Below are positions 7,426 through 15,655 of a DNA stretch of 22,468 nt, one piece after another (the stretch's first letter is position 1; every line of letters starts with the position of its first letter). The notes beneath the pieces were generated by a model. It was given only the letters and a program-made list of their open reading frames with translations, did no database searches and was not told where the DNA came from. The stretch spans positions 1 through 22,468 of the forward strand of contig DVOG01000091.1 of NCBI GenBank assembly GCA_018713755.1, read 5' to 3'. The position numbers and the translations under genes were made by a program. The DNA comes from Candidatus Spyradosoma merdigallinarum (lineage in GTDB: Bacteria > Verrucomicrobiota > Verrucomicrobiia > Opitutales > UBA953).

Positions 7426-8784
7426 TCAGATTTCTGCGGGAACGCCGGGCTCGAGGTTGACGGTCTTCGTCTTCGGCAGCGAAATCGCGAATTCCTCCTC
7501 GAACCATTCCCGCGCGGGCGGGTCGCCGTGCGTGAGGACGGCGACGCGAGGCTCCACGGAAAAGGCGTAGTCCATCAGGCGTTCCCGCGGCGCGTGCCCG
7601 CTGAGGTCGTAACGCGAAACCGTCGCGAGCACGCGGGAGATGAAATTCATGTCGGCGAAACGCAGCTCGTCGACGTTCGTGCGCGTGAGCAGACGGCCGC
7701 CCGGCGTGTCGGGATCGCAGTAGCCGACGAAGGCGACGAGATTGTGCGCGTAGCCGAGCATGTTCGCCGCGACGCGCCACGCCGGCGTGTGCTCGACGAG
7801 CATTCCGCTCGAAAGCAGGTAAATGCCCTGTTCGGGAACGTCGACGCCGGGCTCTTCGAATTCGCGCAACGCCCGCACGCCGAGATCCTTCATCAGCGAC
7901 CGGTGGAATTTGACGTCGCCGGTCTTCCGCGCCATCGCGTCGAAATAATCCGCGAGGTCCAGCCCCAGCCCGGTGCAGAAAACGGGCGTTTCCGCGGGAA
8001 TGCGCCCGTCTTTTTTCGCGCGGCAGAAAATGTGAATGAGTTCCTGCATGCGCCCGAACGCGAACGCGGGAACGAGCACACTGCCGCCGCCGGAAAGCGT
8101 TCCCGCGGCGTCGGCCACGAGACGGCGCACTTCGTCTTCGCGCGAAACGTCGTCGACCTCGGCCGCGCCGCGCGTCGTCTCCATGATGAGCGTGTCGACT
8201 TTCCCCTGCGGGAACGCCGCTCCGGGCACCGTTTCCTGGTCGTGGAAACACACGTCGCCCGTGAAGAAAATTTTCCGCCGTCTGTATTCGACCATGCATC
8301 CGACGGCGCCGGCGACGTGCCCGGCGGGGTAGAGCGTGAACGTGATTTCGTCGCCGTTTTCGTGAAACGTCTTCGGCGCGCCGAGCGGGAGCGGCGTCAG
8401 CGCGGCCTCGACGGCGTCGAGCTCGCTGTATGTGTAAAGCGGATACTCGCCGATGCGCAGCTCGTCGCGCTGGCGCATCATCACGCCGATGCTGTTGCGC
8501 AGAATGCGCGCGGCGACGATGCGGCTGGCCGGCGAGCACAGCACGCGGGTCTGCGGGTGTTCCCGCAGCAGCACGGGAAGCCCGCCCGCGTGGTCGAGGT
8601 GGCAGTGCGAAAGCACGACGAAGTCGACGGAGAAACCGCGCACGCGGTCCAATTGCGGGAGCGCGTTTCTGCCGAGCTTCTTCGGGTGCAGCCCGCAGTC
8701 GAAAAGAATGCGGAACGGCCCTATCTCCGCGAGAAGACAGTTCGCTCCGATGTCTCTGGCGCCGTTGAGGTCCGTAATCTGCAT
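7426..8784 (-). CDS. MBL-fold/beta-CASP metallo-hydrolase (RNA-processing type)
   Basis: 452 residues. The N-terminal metallo-beta-lactamase fold has the H60-C-H62-L-D64-H65 zinc motif, followed by AGHVAGAVG and FFTGDV. The beta-CASP insertion shows GGSVLVPAFAFGRMQEL and LSSGMLVEHTP, and the C-terminal His is in VLTHGDPP. This order is that of the YSH1/CPSF-like exonuclease group, which usually acts on RNA. No KH or other extra RNA-binding domain is visible. The start is fixed by a promoter whose -10 lies 7 bases from the ATG. First gene of the minus-strand run that continues through tadA. Confidence 0.83.
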   Translation of the reverse strand: MQITDLNGARDIGANCLLAEIGPFRILFDCGLHPKKLGRNALPQLDRVRGFSVDFVVLSHCHLDHAGGLPVLLREHPQTRVLCSPASRIVAARILRNSIGVMMRQRDELRIGEYPLYTYSELDAVEAALTPLPLGAPKTFHENGDEITFTLYPAGHVAGAVGCMVEYRRRKIFFTGDVCFHDQETVPGAAFPQGKVDTLIMETTRGAAEVDDVSREDEVRRLVADAAGTLSGGGSVLVPAFAFGRMQELIHIFCRAKKDGRIPAETPVFCTGLGLDLADYFDAMARKTGDVKFHRSLMKDLGVRALREFEEPGVDVPEQGIYLLSSGMLVEHTPAWRVAANMLGYAHNLVAFVGYCDPDTPGGRLLTRTNVDELRFADMNFISRVLATVSRYDLSGHAPRERLMDYAFSVEPRVAVLTHGDPPAREWFEEEFAISLPKTKTVNLEPGVPAEI

Positions 8785-8791
8785 TCGCGGA

Positions 8792-8820
8792 AATTTAGCC
8801 GTTCACGCCGCGGATGTGAA
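8792..8820 (-). promoter_or_regulatory. Predicted promoter of the MBL hydrolase gene, leaderless arrangement
   Basis: Minus strand: -35 TTCACA (8820-8815, 5/6), 17-base spacer, -10 TAAATT (8797-8792, 4/6). Only 7 bases separate the -10 from the ATG at 8784, so transcription should start at or next to the A of the start codon. Confidence 0.45.
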
Positions 8821-8893
8821 GAAGGAAATCGAAAACGCGCGCCGCGTTCCCGTTCCCGCGGGGAAAAAGTCTTCCCGCGCCGCACTTTCGTCC

Positions 8894-8922
8894 TTCACTT
8901 TCGGCGCGTTCTCGCGCAGAAT
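8894..8922 (+). promoter_or_regulatory. Predicted promoter of the restriction-modification gene, leaderless arrangement
   Basis: Plus strand: -35 TTCACT (8894-8899, 4/6), 17-base spacer, -10 CAGAAT (8917-8922, 4/6). Seven bases then precede the ATG at 8930. Each box is weak alone, but spacing and distance to the ATG mirror those of the divergent MBL gene. Confidence 0.35.
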
Positions 8923-8929
8923 TTCCGCC

Positions 8930-11677
8930 ATGAACGAGGCGGCGCGCAGAAAGGCCGCGAAGGAATTCGCGCGGCAGTGGAAAGACAAGGGCTACGAAAA
9001 AGGCCAAAGCCAGCCGTTTTGGACGGCGCTTCTTCGCGACGTTTTCGGCGTAGAAAAGCCCGAAGATTTCATCGTCTTCGAAGAGCAGGTCAAACTCGAC
9101 CGCACAAGCTTCATCGACGGACACATTCCCGCCACGAAAGTCCTGATCGAGCAGAAATCCCTCGGCAAGAAACTCGACGCGCCCATCCGCCAGTCCGACG
9201 GCACGAAGCTCAACCCCTTTCAGCAGGCGAAGCGCTACATCGCCGAGCTCCCGCTCTCGCAGCATCCGCGCTGGGTCATCACCTGCAACTTCGCCGAATT
9301 CCACGTCTACGACATGGAAAACCCCAAAGGCGAGCCTGAGGTGATTCTGCTCAAAAACCTCGGAAAGGAATACTACCGCCTGCAGTTTCTCGTCGACACG
9401 GGAAGCGAACACGTCAGACGCGAGACGGAAGTCTCCATCGCCGCGGGCGAAATCGTCGGGCTCATCTACGACGCGCTCTCCGCGCAATACGCCGAACCGG
9501 GAAGCGCCCGCGCGCTCAAAAGCCTCAACGTGCTCTGCGTCCGCCTCGTGTTCTGCCTTTATGCGGAAGACGCCGGCGTTTTCGGCCGCCGCGGCATGTT
9601 TCACGATTACCTGACGCAGTATGCGGCGAAAGACACGCGCCGCGCGCTCATCGACCTTTTCCGCGTTCTCGATGCCCCGCCGGAAAAGCGCGACGAATAC
9701 CTGCCCGAAGACCTCGCCGCGTTCCCGTACGTCAACGGCGGACTTTTCGCCGACGAGGAAATCGAGATCCCGCGCTTCACCGACGAAATTCGCGAACTCC
9801 TCCTCGTCAAGGCGAGCGAAAACTTCGACTGGTCGGAAATCAGTCCGACGATTTTCGGCGCGGTGTTTGAAAGCACCCTCAACCCCGAAACGCGCCGCGC
9901 GGGCGGCATGCATTACACCTCGATCGAAAACATCCACAAAGTCATCGACCCGCTTTTCCTTAACGAGCTGAAAGCGGAACTTGCCGCAATCAAAAGCGTT
10001 CCCGCCGTGCGGACGCGGGAACGCCGCCTGCGCGAATTTCAGCAAAAGCTCTCGGGCCTCGTCTTTTTCGATCCCGCCGCCGGGAGCGGCAACTTCCTCA
10101 CGGAAACCTATCTTTCCCTGCGGCGGCTGGAAAACGAAGTCTTGCGCATTCTCCTGCGCGGCCAAATTTCCTTCGGCGCGGATTTCTCCCCGATTCAAGT
10201 TTCCATCGCCCAATTTTACGGAATCGAAATCAACGACTTTGCCGTAACCGTCGCGCGAACCGCGCTGTGGATCGCCGAAAGCCAAATGATGAAGGAAACG
10301 GAAACCATCGTCGCGCGGGATCTCGACTTCCTCCCGCTCAAAACCGCCGCCAACATTGCCGAAGGCAACGCCCTGCGCATGGACTGGGAAAGCGTCGTCC
10401 CGAAGTCAAAGCTTTCCTACATCATGGGCAACCCGCCGTTTTGCGGACGCAGATACAGAACACCGAGTCAAATTGAAGAAGTAGCGATGTTTTTCAAATA
10501 TAAGGATATTGATTACGTCGCCTGCTGGTACAAAAAAGCCGCGGAATTCATCGCGGGAACATCGGTCAAATGTTCTCTCGTCTCAACCAATTCAATTACG
10601 CAAGGAGAGCAGGTCGCTGCGCTTTGGGAAAATCTCTTCGAAGAATATGGCGTTCATATTGATTATGCCTACCGCACTTTCCGTTGGAACAGCGAATCGT
10701 CCGAAAAGGCGGCTGTCTTCTGCGTCATCATCGGATTCAGTACCGCCCCTGCCGATAAGCCGAAAAAAATTTACGACAACGGCATGGAAAAAACCGTCAT
10801 GAACATCAACGGGTATCTAGTGGATGCTCCTGCCGTTTTTATCAAAATCCGGACGACTCCGCTTTGCGCCGTTCCCGCTATGCGCAACGGCAACGTGCCG
10901 CTAGACGGCGACGCGCTCAAAATTGAAGAAAAAGATTACGCGGAATTCTCAAATTGCAGACAATATGTGAAACGCTTAATCGGCGGGCAAGAACTCCTCC
11001 ACAATGAAAAACGCTATGTGCTATGGCTTGTAGGCGTCAGCCCGCACGAAATAAAAGCGTTTCCCCAAATCTACAAGCGCGTGGAATTGTGCAGGAACAA
11101 TCGCCTTCGAATGAAAGATGCAGGAACGCAAAAACTTGCCGAGACTCCCATGACTTTCCGAGATATTAACAATCCGGCTCGTTACATCGCGCTTCCTATG
11201 GTTTCGTCTGAACGGCGAAGATATATCCCAATGGCATATTTCGATGGAGAAACCATCCCCACAAATCAAGTGCAAATCATCCCCGACGCCACACTCTACC
11301 ACTTCGGTATTCTCACCTCCAACGTCCACATGGCGTGGATGCGCGCCGTCTGCGGACGGCTGGAAATGCGCTACCGCTACAGCAAAGACATTGTGTACAA
11401 CAATTTCCCCTGGCCATCTACCCCCCCCCCATCGGGCAATACGCGAAAGGCGGAGATCGAACAGACGGCGCAGGGCATTTTGGACGCGCGCGCCCTGTAT
11501 CCCGATTCTTCGCTTGCCGACCTGTACGACGAGCTGACGATGCCTCCCGAACTGCGCAGGGCGCACCAGGCCAACGACCGCGCCGTCATGGCCGCCTATG
11601 GTTTCAGTTTGAAAATGAAGGAATCCGAATGCGTCGCCGCGCTGATGAAGCTGTATCAGAAACTGACAGCGCGGTGA
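8930..11677 (+). CDS. MmeI-like type IIL restriction-modification enzyme (single polypeptide)
   Basis: 915 residues, nearly the length of MmeI. The N-terminal nuclease domain has D63 (FIDGH) and E74-Q-K76 (VLIEQKS), a PD-(D/E)xK-type site aligning with the MmeI D...ExK site. A helical linker follows at about 180-320 (LVFCLYAEDAGVF, LAAFPYVNGGLF). The N6-adenine methyltransferase has motif I FDPAAGSGNF (380-389) and motif IV N501-P-P-F504. The target-recognition region is about 620-820, opening after VSTNSITQGEQV and closing at RYRYSKDIVYNNFPWP. The C-terminal helical domain contains SLADLYDELTMPPELRRAHQ. It would both cut and methylate one asymmetric site; the site cannot be read. The start was set at MNEAARRK because upstream codons resemble nothing. 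The recognition half is more AT-rich than its neighbours and holds few copies of the interspersed word. A 10-C run lies in codons 831-834. Confidence 0.92.
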   Translation: MNEAARRKAAKEFARQWKDKGYEKGQSQPFWTALLRDVFGVEKPEDFIVFEEQVKLDRTSFIDGHIPATKVLIEQKSLGKKLDAPIRQSDGTKLNPFQQAKRYIAELPLSQHPRWVITCNFAEFHVYDMENPKGEPEVILLKNLGKEYYRLQFLVDTGSEHVRRETEVSIAAGEIVGLIYDALSAQYAEPGSARALKSLNVLCVRLVFCLYAEDAGVFGRRGMFHDYLTQYAAKDTRRALIDLFRVLDAPPEKRDEYLPEDLAAFPYVNGGLFADEEIEIPRFTDEIRELLLVKASENFDWSEISPTIFGAVFESTLNPETRRAGGMHYTSIENIHKVIDPLFLNELKAELAAIKSVPAVRTRERRLREFQQKLSGLVFFDPAAGSGNFLTETYLSLRRLENEVLRILLRGQISFGADFSPIQVSIAQFYGIEINDFAVTVARTALWIAESQMMKETETIVARDLDFLPLKTAANIAEGNALRMDWESVVPKSKLSYIMGNPPFCGRRYRTPSQIEEVAMFFKYKDIDYVACWYKKAAEFIAGTSVKCSLVSTNSITQGEQVAALWENLFEEYGVHIDYAYRTFRWNSESSEKAAVFCVIIGFSTAPADKPKKIYDNGMEKTVMNINGYLVDAPAVFIKIRTTPLCAVPAMRNGNVPLDGDALKIEEKDYAEFSNCRQYVKRLIGGQELLHNEKRYVLWLVGVSPHEIKAFPQIYKRVELCRNNRLRMKDAGTQKLAETPMTFRDINNPARYIALPMVSSERRRYIPMAYFDGETIPTNQVQIIPDATLYHFGILTSNVHMAWMRAVCGRLEMRYRYSKDIVYNNFPWPSTPPPSGNTRKAEIEQTAQGILDARALYPDSSLADLYDELTMPPELRRAHQANDRAVMAAYGFSLKMKESECVAALMKLYQKLTAR
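11421..11430 (+). repeat. Poly-C tract (10 C) inside the restriction-modification gene
   Basis: Ten consecutive C bases encode Thr-Pro-Pro-Pro (831-834), directly after the conserved NNFPWP that ends the recognition domain. Gain or loss of one base would replace the last ~80 residues, the C-terminal helical domain. With 11 C the frame stays open to 11730; with 9 C it stops at 11537. This is a candidate slipped-strand switch, and it is intact and in frame here. Confidence 0.7.
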
Positions 11678-11688
11678 ACGTTCCCGCG

Positions 11689-11707
11689 TTCCCGCGGGGA
11701 ATTTTTT
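11689..11707 (+). terminator. Probable rho-independent terminator after the restriction-modification gene
   Basis: TTCCC (11689-11693), loop GCG, then GGGAA (11697-11701), followed by six T (11702-11707). It begins 11 bases after the stop codon. The stem is short but GC-rich and is built from the interspersed repeat word. Confidence 0.5.
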
Positions 11708-11726
11708 CCCGCGCGGCGTTTTCCGC

Positions 11727-11754
11727 TTGATAAAACGGGATGAAAGCGGATGAT
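11727..11754 (+). promoter_or_regulatory. Possible promoter of the RRM protein gene
   Basis: -35 TTGATA (11727-11732), 16-base spacer, -10 GATGAT (11749-11754), both 4/6 or better. It would give a leader of about 135 bases containing a small hairpin (CCCGA/TCGGG near 11835-11847). A long leader is unusual in this window and would fit temperature or autoregulatory control of an RNA-binding protein; this is inference. Confidence 0.3.
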
Positions 11755-11896
11755 AGTTCGCCGTCTTTCCCGCAAGGGAAGTCCGCCCGCGCGCCGGTGG
11801 AAGCCGAAGAAAACGTCTTCGCGGCTTTCGAAACCCGACGGTCGGGAACGCGCGCCGCGGCGGATTCGGACAAAAAGGAACCACACACACAGTCAA

Positions 11897-12316
11897 ATGG
11901 ACAATAAGTTATTCGTCGGAAACCTCGCGTGGGAGACTTCGGAGGACGACCTCAAGGCCTACTTCGGGCAATTCGGCACGGTGGAGTCCGCGGAAGTGCT
12001 CCGCGACAAGTTCACCGGCCGCGCGCGCGGATTCGCGTTCGTCGTCATGGCGACGGCTGAGGACGCGCAAAAGGCGATAGAAAACACGGAAGGCCGCGAG
12101 TTTCAAGGCCGCCCGCTCAAAGTGAACATCGCGCGTCCGCGCGAAGATCGCCCGCCGCAGCAGCGCCGCGGAGGATTCCGTCCCCGTTTCGGCGGGAACG
12201 CGCCGCGCGGGAACGCCCGCGGCGGCTTCGGGAAAGGTCCGCGCCGCGGTCCCGCGCGCCCGCCGCGCCGGAATTTCGGCGGCACGCGCTCCTTCGAAAA
12301 CGGCGAAGAACGCTGA
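11897..12316 (+). CDS. RRM-domain RNA-binding protein with Arg/Gly-rich tail
   Basis: 139 residues. A single RRM spans 1-80, with RNP2 LFVGNL (5-10) and RNP1 RGFAFVVM (44-51), in the short glycine-rich RBP form common in cyanobacteria and verrucomicrobia. The tail from about 82 is RGG-like (RRGGFRPRFGG, RGNARGGFGKGPRRGPARPPRR) and should bind RNA nonspecifically. The family is often cold-induced and acts as an RNA chaperone. The ATG was chosen because RNP2 starts four codons later; the frame is open further upstream but encodes nothing similar. Parts of the RGG tail are encoded by copies of the GGGAACG word. Stands alone, with a strong terminator downstream. Confidence 0.9.
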   Translation: MDNKLFVGNLAWETSEDDLKAYFGQFGTVESAEVLRDKFTGRARGFAFVVMATAEDAQKAIENTEGREFQGRPLKVNIARPREDRPPQQRRGGFRPRFGGNAPRGNARGGFGKGPRRGPARPPRRNFGGTRSFENGEER

Positions 12317-12343
12317 GAAAAATTCGAAACGCGAACCAACGAC

Positions 12344-12381
12344 AAAAAAAAACGTTCCCGCGACGGGGAACGTTTTTTTTT
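12344..12381. terminator. Perfect bidirectional rho-independent terminator
   Basis: Sixteen-base perfect inverted repeat: nine A plus CGTTCCC (12344-12359), loop GCGACG, then GGGAACG plus nine T (12366-12381). The A and T runs make it work in both directions, ending the RRM gene on the plus strand and hemG on the minus strand. The GC core is exactly the interspersed repeat word in inverted orientation. Confidence 0.92.
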
Positions 12382-12415
12382 GCGCTCAGACGGACGACGG
12401 CGGGAACGCGCGCGC

Positions 12416-13798
12416 TCAGATTTTCTCCGCCGCGTTCAGCGCGGAAAGCATCGTCTGCGCGACGGAGATGCCGCCGCGGAAATTCCCGGCGAAGCGCAGC
12501 GGGAACGCCTTTTCCGCCTCGTCCAGCGCGGCGAAGAATTTTTCGCAGCCGATGTCGTATTGCGGAATCGCGCAGGGATTTTCGACGCGCTCGACGAACG
12601 CCGGCTCGCCTTCCGCGCCGAGAAGCGCGCGCAGCTCTTCGCGGACGATTTCCAGCTGCGCGTCGGCGGGCAGCCGCGCGATTTCCGGCTGGCGCGTCCC
12701 GCCCAAATACGTCGAAAGCGTGACGAAGCCCCGCGGCGCGCGGTTCGGGAAAAGCGACGACGTGAAAAGCGTGCCGAGAATTTTCCGCCGCTCTTTTTCG
12801 GGAACGAGCATCCCGAAGCCGTCGAGCGCGTGCGCGACGCGTTCCCGCGGGAAGCCGAGCGTGAGCATCGTTACCGGCGGCATCGGCGGCGGCTCGATGC
12901 GCGCGAAGAACGCGCGCAGGGCTTCGTCGCGGAACGGAATCTCCTTCCACGCGCGCGGCGGAATCGCGATCAGCAGCGCGTCGAAAAATTCGTCTTCCTC
13001 GAAAAACGTGCACACGGCGGCGCGGGAACGCCAGCGCGCGCGCCAGCCGCCGCCTTCGCGCGCGATTTCCGTCAGCTCGGAATCGACGCGCACGCCGCGC
13101 GGATCGAGCCGCGCGCGCAGCATTTTCGGCAGCGTTTCCATGCCGTGCGGGAACGAGAGCGTGCGCTTTTTCTCGTAAAGCCCGGAAGCGCGCTTCGCTT
13201 TCGCGTTCGGCAGCGTGCCGCGGATGAGCGAGCCGTAGCGCTGTTCGAGATTCCAGACTTTCGGGAACGCGAAGCGCACGTCGAGCTTTTCGGGATCGCC
13301 CGCGAAAATCCCCGCGACGAGCGGATTCAGCGCGTAGTCGTACATTTCGCGCCCGATGCGACGGCGCACGAAATCCGCGACGCTTTCCGCGTTCCCGTCG
13401 CGCCGCGCGGGAACGAACGGCTCGGCGAGCAGGCGCATTTTGCCGAAAAAGGAAAACAGCGGCGTCGTCGCCGCGGAAACGACGGACGCGGGAACGGCGC
13501 GCGGCTTCCCGCCGCGCACGATGAAGCGCTTTTTCGCCGCGGGAAACGCGTCGATCGCCGCGGGAAGAACGTCCGTCGCGCGCAGGAAATCGAAAAGCTT
13601 TTTGTCTTCGGCGACGAAGGTCTGCGGGCCGCCTTCGGCGAGAAAGCCGTCGCGCGCGAACGTGCGGATCGCGCCGCCGACGCGCGGGGATTTTTCGACG
13701 AGGAGCGTTTCCGCGCCGCGCATCCGCAGCGCGTTCGCGGCGGTCAGCCCGGCGATCCCGCCGCCGAGCACGAGCGTTTTTTTCCGTGGTTCCGTCAT
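12416..13798 (-). CDS. hemG: Protoporphyrinogen/coproporphyrinogen oxidase (HemY-type flavoprotein)
   Basis: 460 residues. The FAD-binding motif is LVLGGGIAGLTAANAL (G12-x-G-x-x-G), with Glu35 in LLVEKSPRVGGAIRT and the following GGPQTF. The C-terminal FAD contact is GNFRGGISVAQTMLSA (438 onward), characteristic of oxygen-dependent HemY-type oxidases that aromatise the porphyrin(ogen) ring in haem synthesis. NLEQRYGSLIRG in the middle is also typical. The product could be proto- or coproporphyrin; the symbol follows the protoporphyrinogen oxidase convention although the protein is not the E. coli HemG type. Oxygen dependence is odd beside the anaerobe-type sulfatase. The start at MTEPRKK was preferred to one 10 codons upstream because the Rossmann strand follows directly. 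Last gene of its run; the gap to lpxI is 55 bases. Confidence 0.85.
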   Translation of the reverse strand: MTEPRKKTLVLGGGIAGLTAANALRMRGAETLLVEKSPRVGGAIRTFARDGFLAEGGPQTFVAEDKKLFDFLRATDVLPAAIDAFPAAKKRFIVRGGKPRAVPASVVSAATTPLFSFFGKMRLLAEPFVPARRDGNAESVADFVRRRIGREMYDYALNPLVAGIFAGDPEKLDVRFAFPKVWNLEQRYGSLIRGTLPNAKAKRASGLYEKKRTLSFPHGMETLPKMLRARLDPRGVRVDSELTEIAREGGGWRARWRSRAAVCTFFEEDEFFDALLIAIPPRAWKEIPFRDEALRAFFARIEPPPMPPVTMLTLGFPRERVAHALDGFGMLVPEKERRKILGTLFTSSLFPNRAPRGFVTLSTYLGGTRQPEIARLPADAQLEIVREELRALLGAEGEPAFVERVENPCAIPQYDIGCEKFFAALDEAEKAFPLRFAGNFRGGISVAQTMLSALNAAEKI

Positions 13799-13853
13799 GA
13801 TTGCTGTCGGGCGCCGATGTTCGCGCAAGTTCCGCGGGAACGCAAAGGAATTT

Positions 13854-14702
13854 TCAGCGCCAGCCGACCAGCGTGATGCCGCGTCTTGCGGCTTCGGCGA
13901 GGACTTTTTCCTTTTCGAGAATGACGACGTTGTCCGCTTCGAGCGCCGCCGCCGCGATGCCGCCGATTTCCATGCTCTCGAGCGTGCGCGCGCCGAAGCA
14001 GGGCACGTCGAAGCGGTAATCGTGCCCGGGCTTGACGGTTTTGACGTAGAGCGGATTTTTCTTCGGAATGTCGGCGCAGCGGCGCAGCATCTTGTCCGTG
14101 CCTTCGTAGGCTTCGACCGCGGTGACCGTGCCGCCGGAAACGACGACGCCCTGACCGATGTCGAGCCGCGCGCATTCCTTCGCGATTTTTATGCCGTATT
14201 CGAGCGCGAAAGGATCGACGTTTTTTTCTTTGCCGGCGAGCGTTCCCGCGGAGGCGAGCTGGTCGTCCATGAACGCGCGCGCGTCAAGCTGCGTCACGCC
14301 GATTTTCGCGGCTTCGTCGGCGACGGCGCCGAAAATCGTATGCGCGTTGCGTTCCTTGAGCCGCGCGAGGATGAGCGCCGCCTTCAGGTCGGGAACGAGG
14401 CCTTGGAAAAGGCGCTTCGGCGCGACTTGGCCCGCCATGATGAAGTAGCGGGAACGCAGTTTCTCGAGATTGGAAAGGAATTTCCCGAGCTGACCGACTT
14501 TCGCCCAAAGCACGCGTTCCCGCGGGAACGTTTCGACGAACTCGGGATCGACTTCGTCGACGATCGCGATCAGCGAAACGTCCATGCCGGCGGCGCGCGC
14601 GCGTTCGGCGACGAGGCGCGGGTAGGCGCCTTTGCCCGAAAGAAGCGTCAGCCCTCCGGCGGGATCGAAATCGTTCGGCAGAAATTTTGAAAGCGCGTGC
14701 AT
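13854..14702 (-). CDS. lpxI: UDP-2,3-diacylglucosamine pyrophosphatase LpxI
   Basis: 282 residues. The N-terminal domain starts LTLLSGKGAYPRLVAERARAAG and contains KVGQLGKFL; the C-terminal catalytic domain has SGGTVTAVEAYEGTDKML (189-206) and RFDVPCFGART with Asp232. This is the LpxI family, which hydrolyses UDP-2,3-diacylglucosamine to lipid X in lipid A synthesis and replaces LpxH in many non-gammaproteobacteria. It implies a Gram-negative envelope with LPS. Its start is 11 bases after the stop of the transporter gene, so the two are co-transcribed. Confidence 0.92.
   Translation of the reverse strand: MHALSKFLPNDFDPAGGLTLLSGKGAYPRLVAERARAAGMDVSLIAIVDEVDPEFVETFPRERVLWAKVGQLGKFLSNLEKLRSRYFIMAGQVAPKRLFQGLVPDLKAALILARLKERNAHTIFGAVADEAAKIGVTQLDARAFMDDQLASAGTLAGKEKNVDPFALEYGIKIAKECARLDIGQGVVVSGGTVTAVEAYEGTDKMLRRCADIPKKNPLYVKTVKPGHDYRFDVPCFGARTLESMEIGGIAAAALEADNVVILEKEKVLAEAARRGITLVGWR
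14514..14531. repeat. Perfect palindrome of the interspersed word inside lpxI
   Basis: CGTTCCCG followed by CGGGAACG at 14515-14530, a 16-base perfect palindrome within coding sequence, formed by two copies of the interspersed word in opposite orientation. An identical palindrome occurs in the GH95 gene. Confidence 0.75.
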
Positions 14703-14713
14703 CGGCGTGAAGC

Positions 14714-15628
14714 TTAAAAGTTTTGCGGAGGCGTGGCTAATTCATTTTTCTCCGGCGCAGACGGCGGGAACGCCGGCCGAAGCCGCTGCGCCAGCTTCAC
14801 GTAAACGAGCAGGACGACGTTCATCAGCAGCGCGTAGATGATGGCGGGAACGGCCATCGCGGCATCGTTGAAAATCAGCGGCGAAGCCGCGACGGCAATC
14901 GCCTGAGCGGCGTTCTGCATGCCCACTTCGATGACGATCGTCCGCCGCGCGGCGCCGCCGAGCCCGAACCCGCGGGAAAGCAGCGAACCGGCGCCCATCG
15001 CCAGCAGAATCAGCGTTCCCGCCGCGATCCCGAGCGTTTTCAGATTTTCCAGAATCGTCGAAGCGTGCTGCAGGAAAAAGACCGCGGCGAGCACCATCAG
15101 CGCCGGGAACGCCGCGCGTCCGAGAAGCGCATGCGCGCGCCGCGCCGCTTCGGGTTTCGCGCGCCGAAAAAGCGCGCCGCACAGCATCGGCAAAAACAGC
15201 AGGACGATGTTCTGCAGAATCAGCTCTCCCGCCGGGAGATCGATTTTCACGTCCGTCTGCGCGGCGACGAAATGCGCGGCGAATTCCATGATCGCCGGCA
15301 ACGTGAAAAGCGTGATCACGCTGCTCAGCGCGGTGAGCGTCACGGAAAGCGCGACGTCGCCTTTCGCCAGCATCGAAAAAACGTTCGACGAGCTCCCGCC
15401 CGGGCAGCACGCGATCAGCATCAGACCCAGAAACCAGACCGGCGGAAGTCGAAAAGCCGACGCGACGCCGAACGCGATGAGCGGGAGCGCCGCGAGTTGC
15501 CCGACGAGCCCCGCGGCGACGGCGGCGGGGCGGCGGAACACGCCGGCGAAGGCTCGCCCGTCAAGCTCGATGCCGAGCTGAAACATCAGCACGATCAGGA
15601 TGGGAAGGACAATCCAGACGGCGTTCAT
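14714..15628 (-). CDS. Bile acid:sodium symporter (BASS) family transporter
   Basis: 304 residues with about nine hydrophobic helices. The two sodium-site signatures of the family are visible: ACCPGGSSSNVFSMLAKGD (73-91) and EVGMQNAAQA (234-243). Family members import organic anions such as bile acids, pantoate or keto acids with sodium; the substrate cannot be predicted. The last 20 residues are polar (SAPEKNELATPPQNF). It starts 27 bases after the fucosidase stop and ends 11 bases before lpxI, so it is embedded in an operon. Confidence 0.88.
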   Translation of the reverse strand: MNAVWIVLPILIVLMFQLGIELDGRAFAGVFRRPAAVAAGLVGQLAALPLIAFGVASAFRLPPVWFLGLMLIACCPGGSSSNVFSMLAKGDVALSVTLTALSSVITLFTLPAIMEFAAHFVAAQTDVKIDLPAGELILQNIVLLFLPMLCGALFRRAKPEAARRAHALLGRAAFPALMVLAAVFFLQHASTILENLKTLGIAAGTLILLAMGAGSLLSRGFGLGGAARRTIVIEVGMQNAAQAIAVAASPLIFNDAAMAVPAIIYALLMNVVLLVYVKLAQRLRPAFPPSAPEKNELATPPQNF

Positions 15629-15655
15629 AAGGCAAAGAAAAAACAGGCGTTCCCG

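Noticed and set aside
8453..8929. Upstream extension of the restriction-modification frame by 159 codons
   Set aside because: It runs over the divergent MBL gene and its translation resembles nothing; the MmeI family begins near residue 1 of the chosen start.
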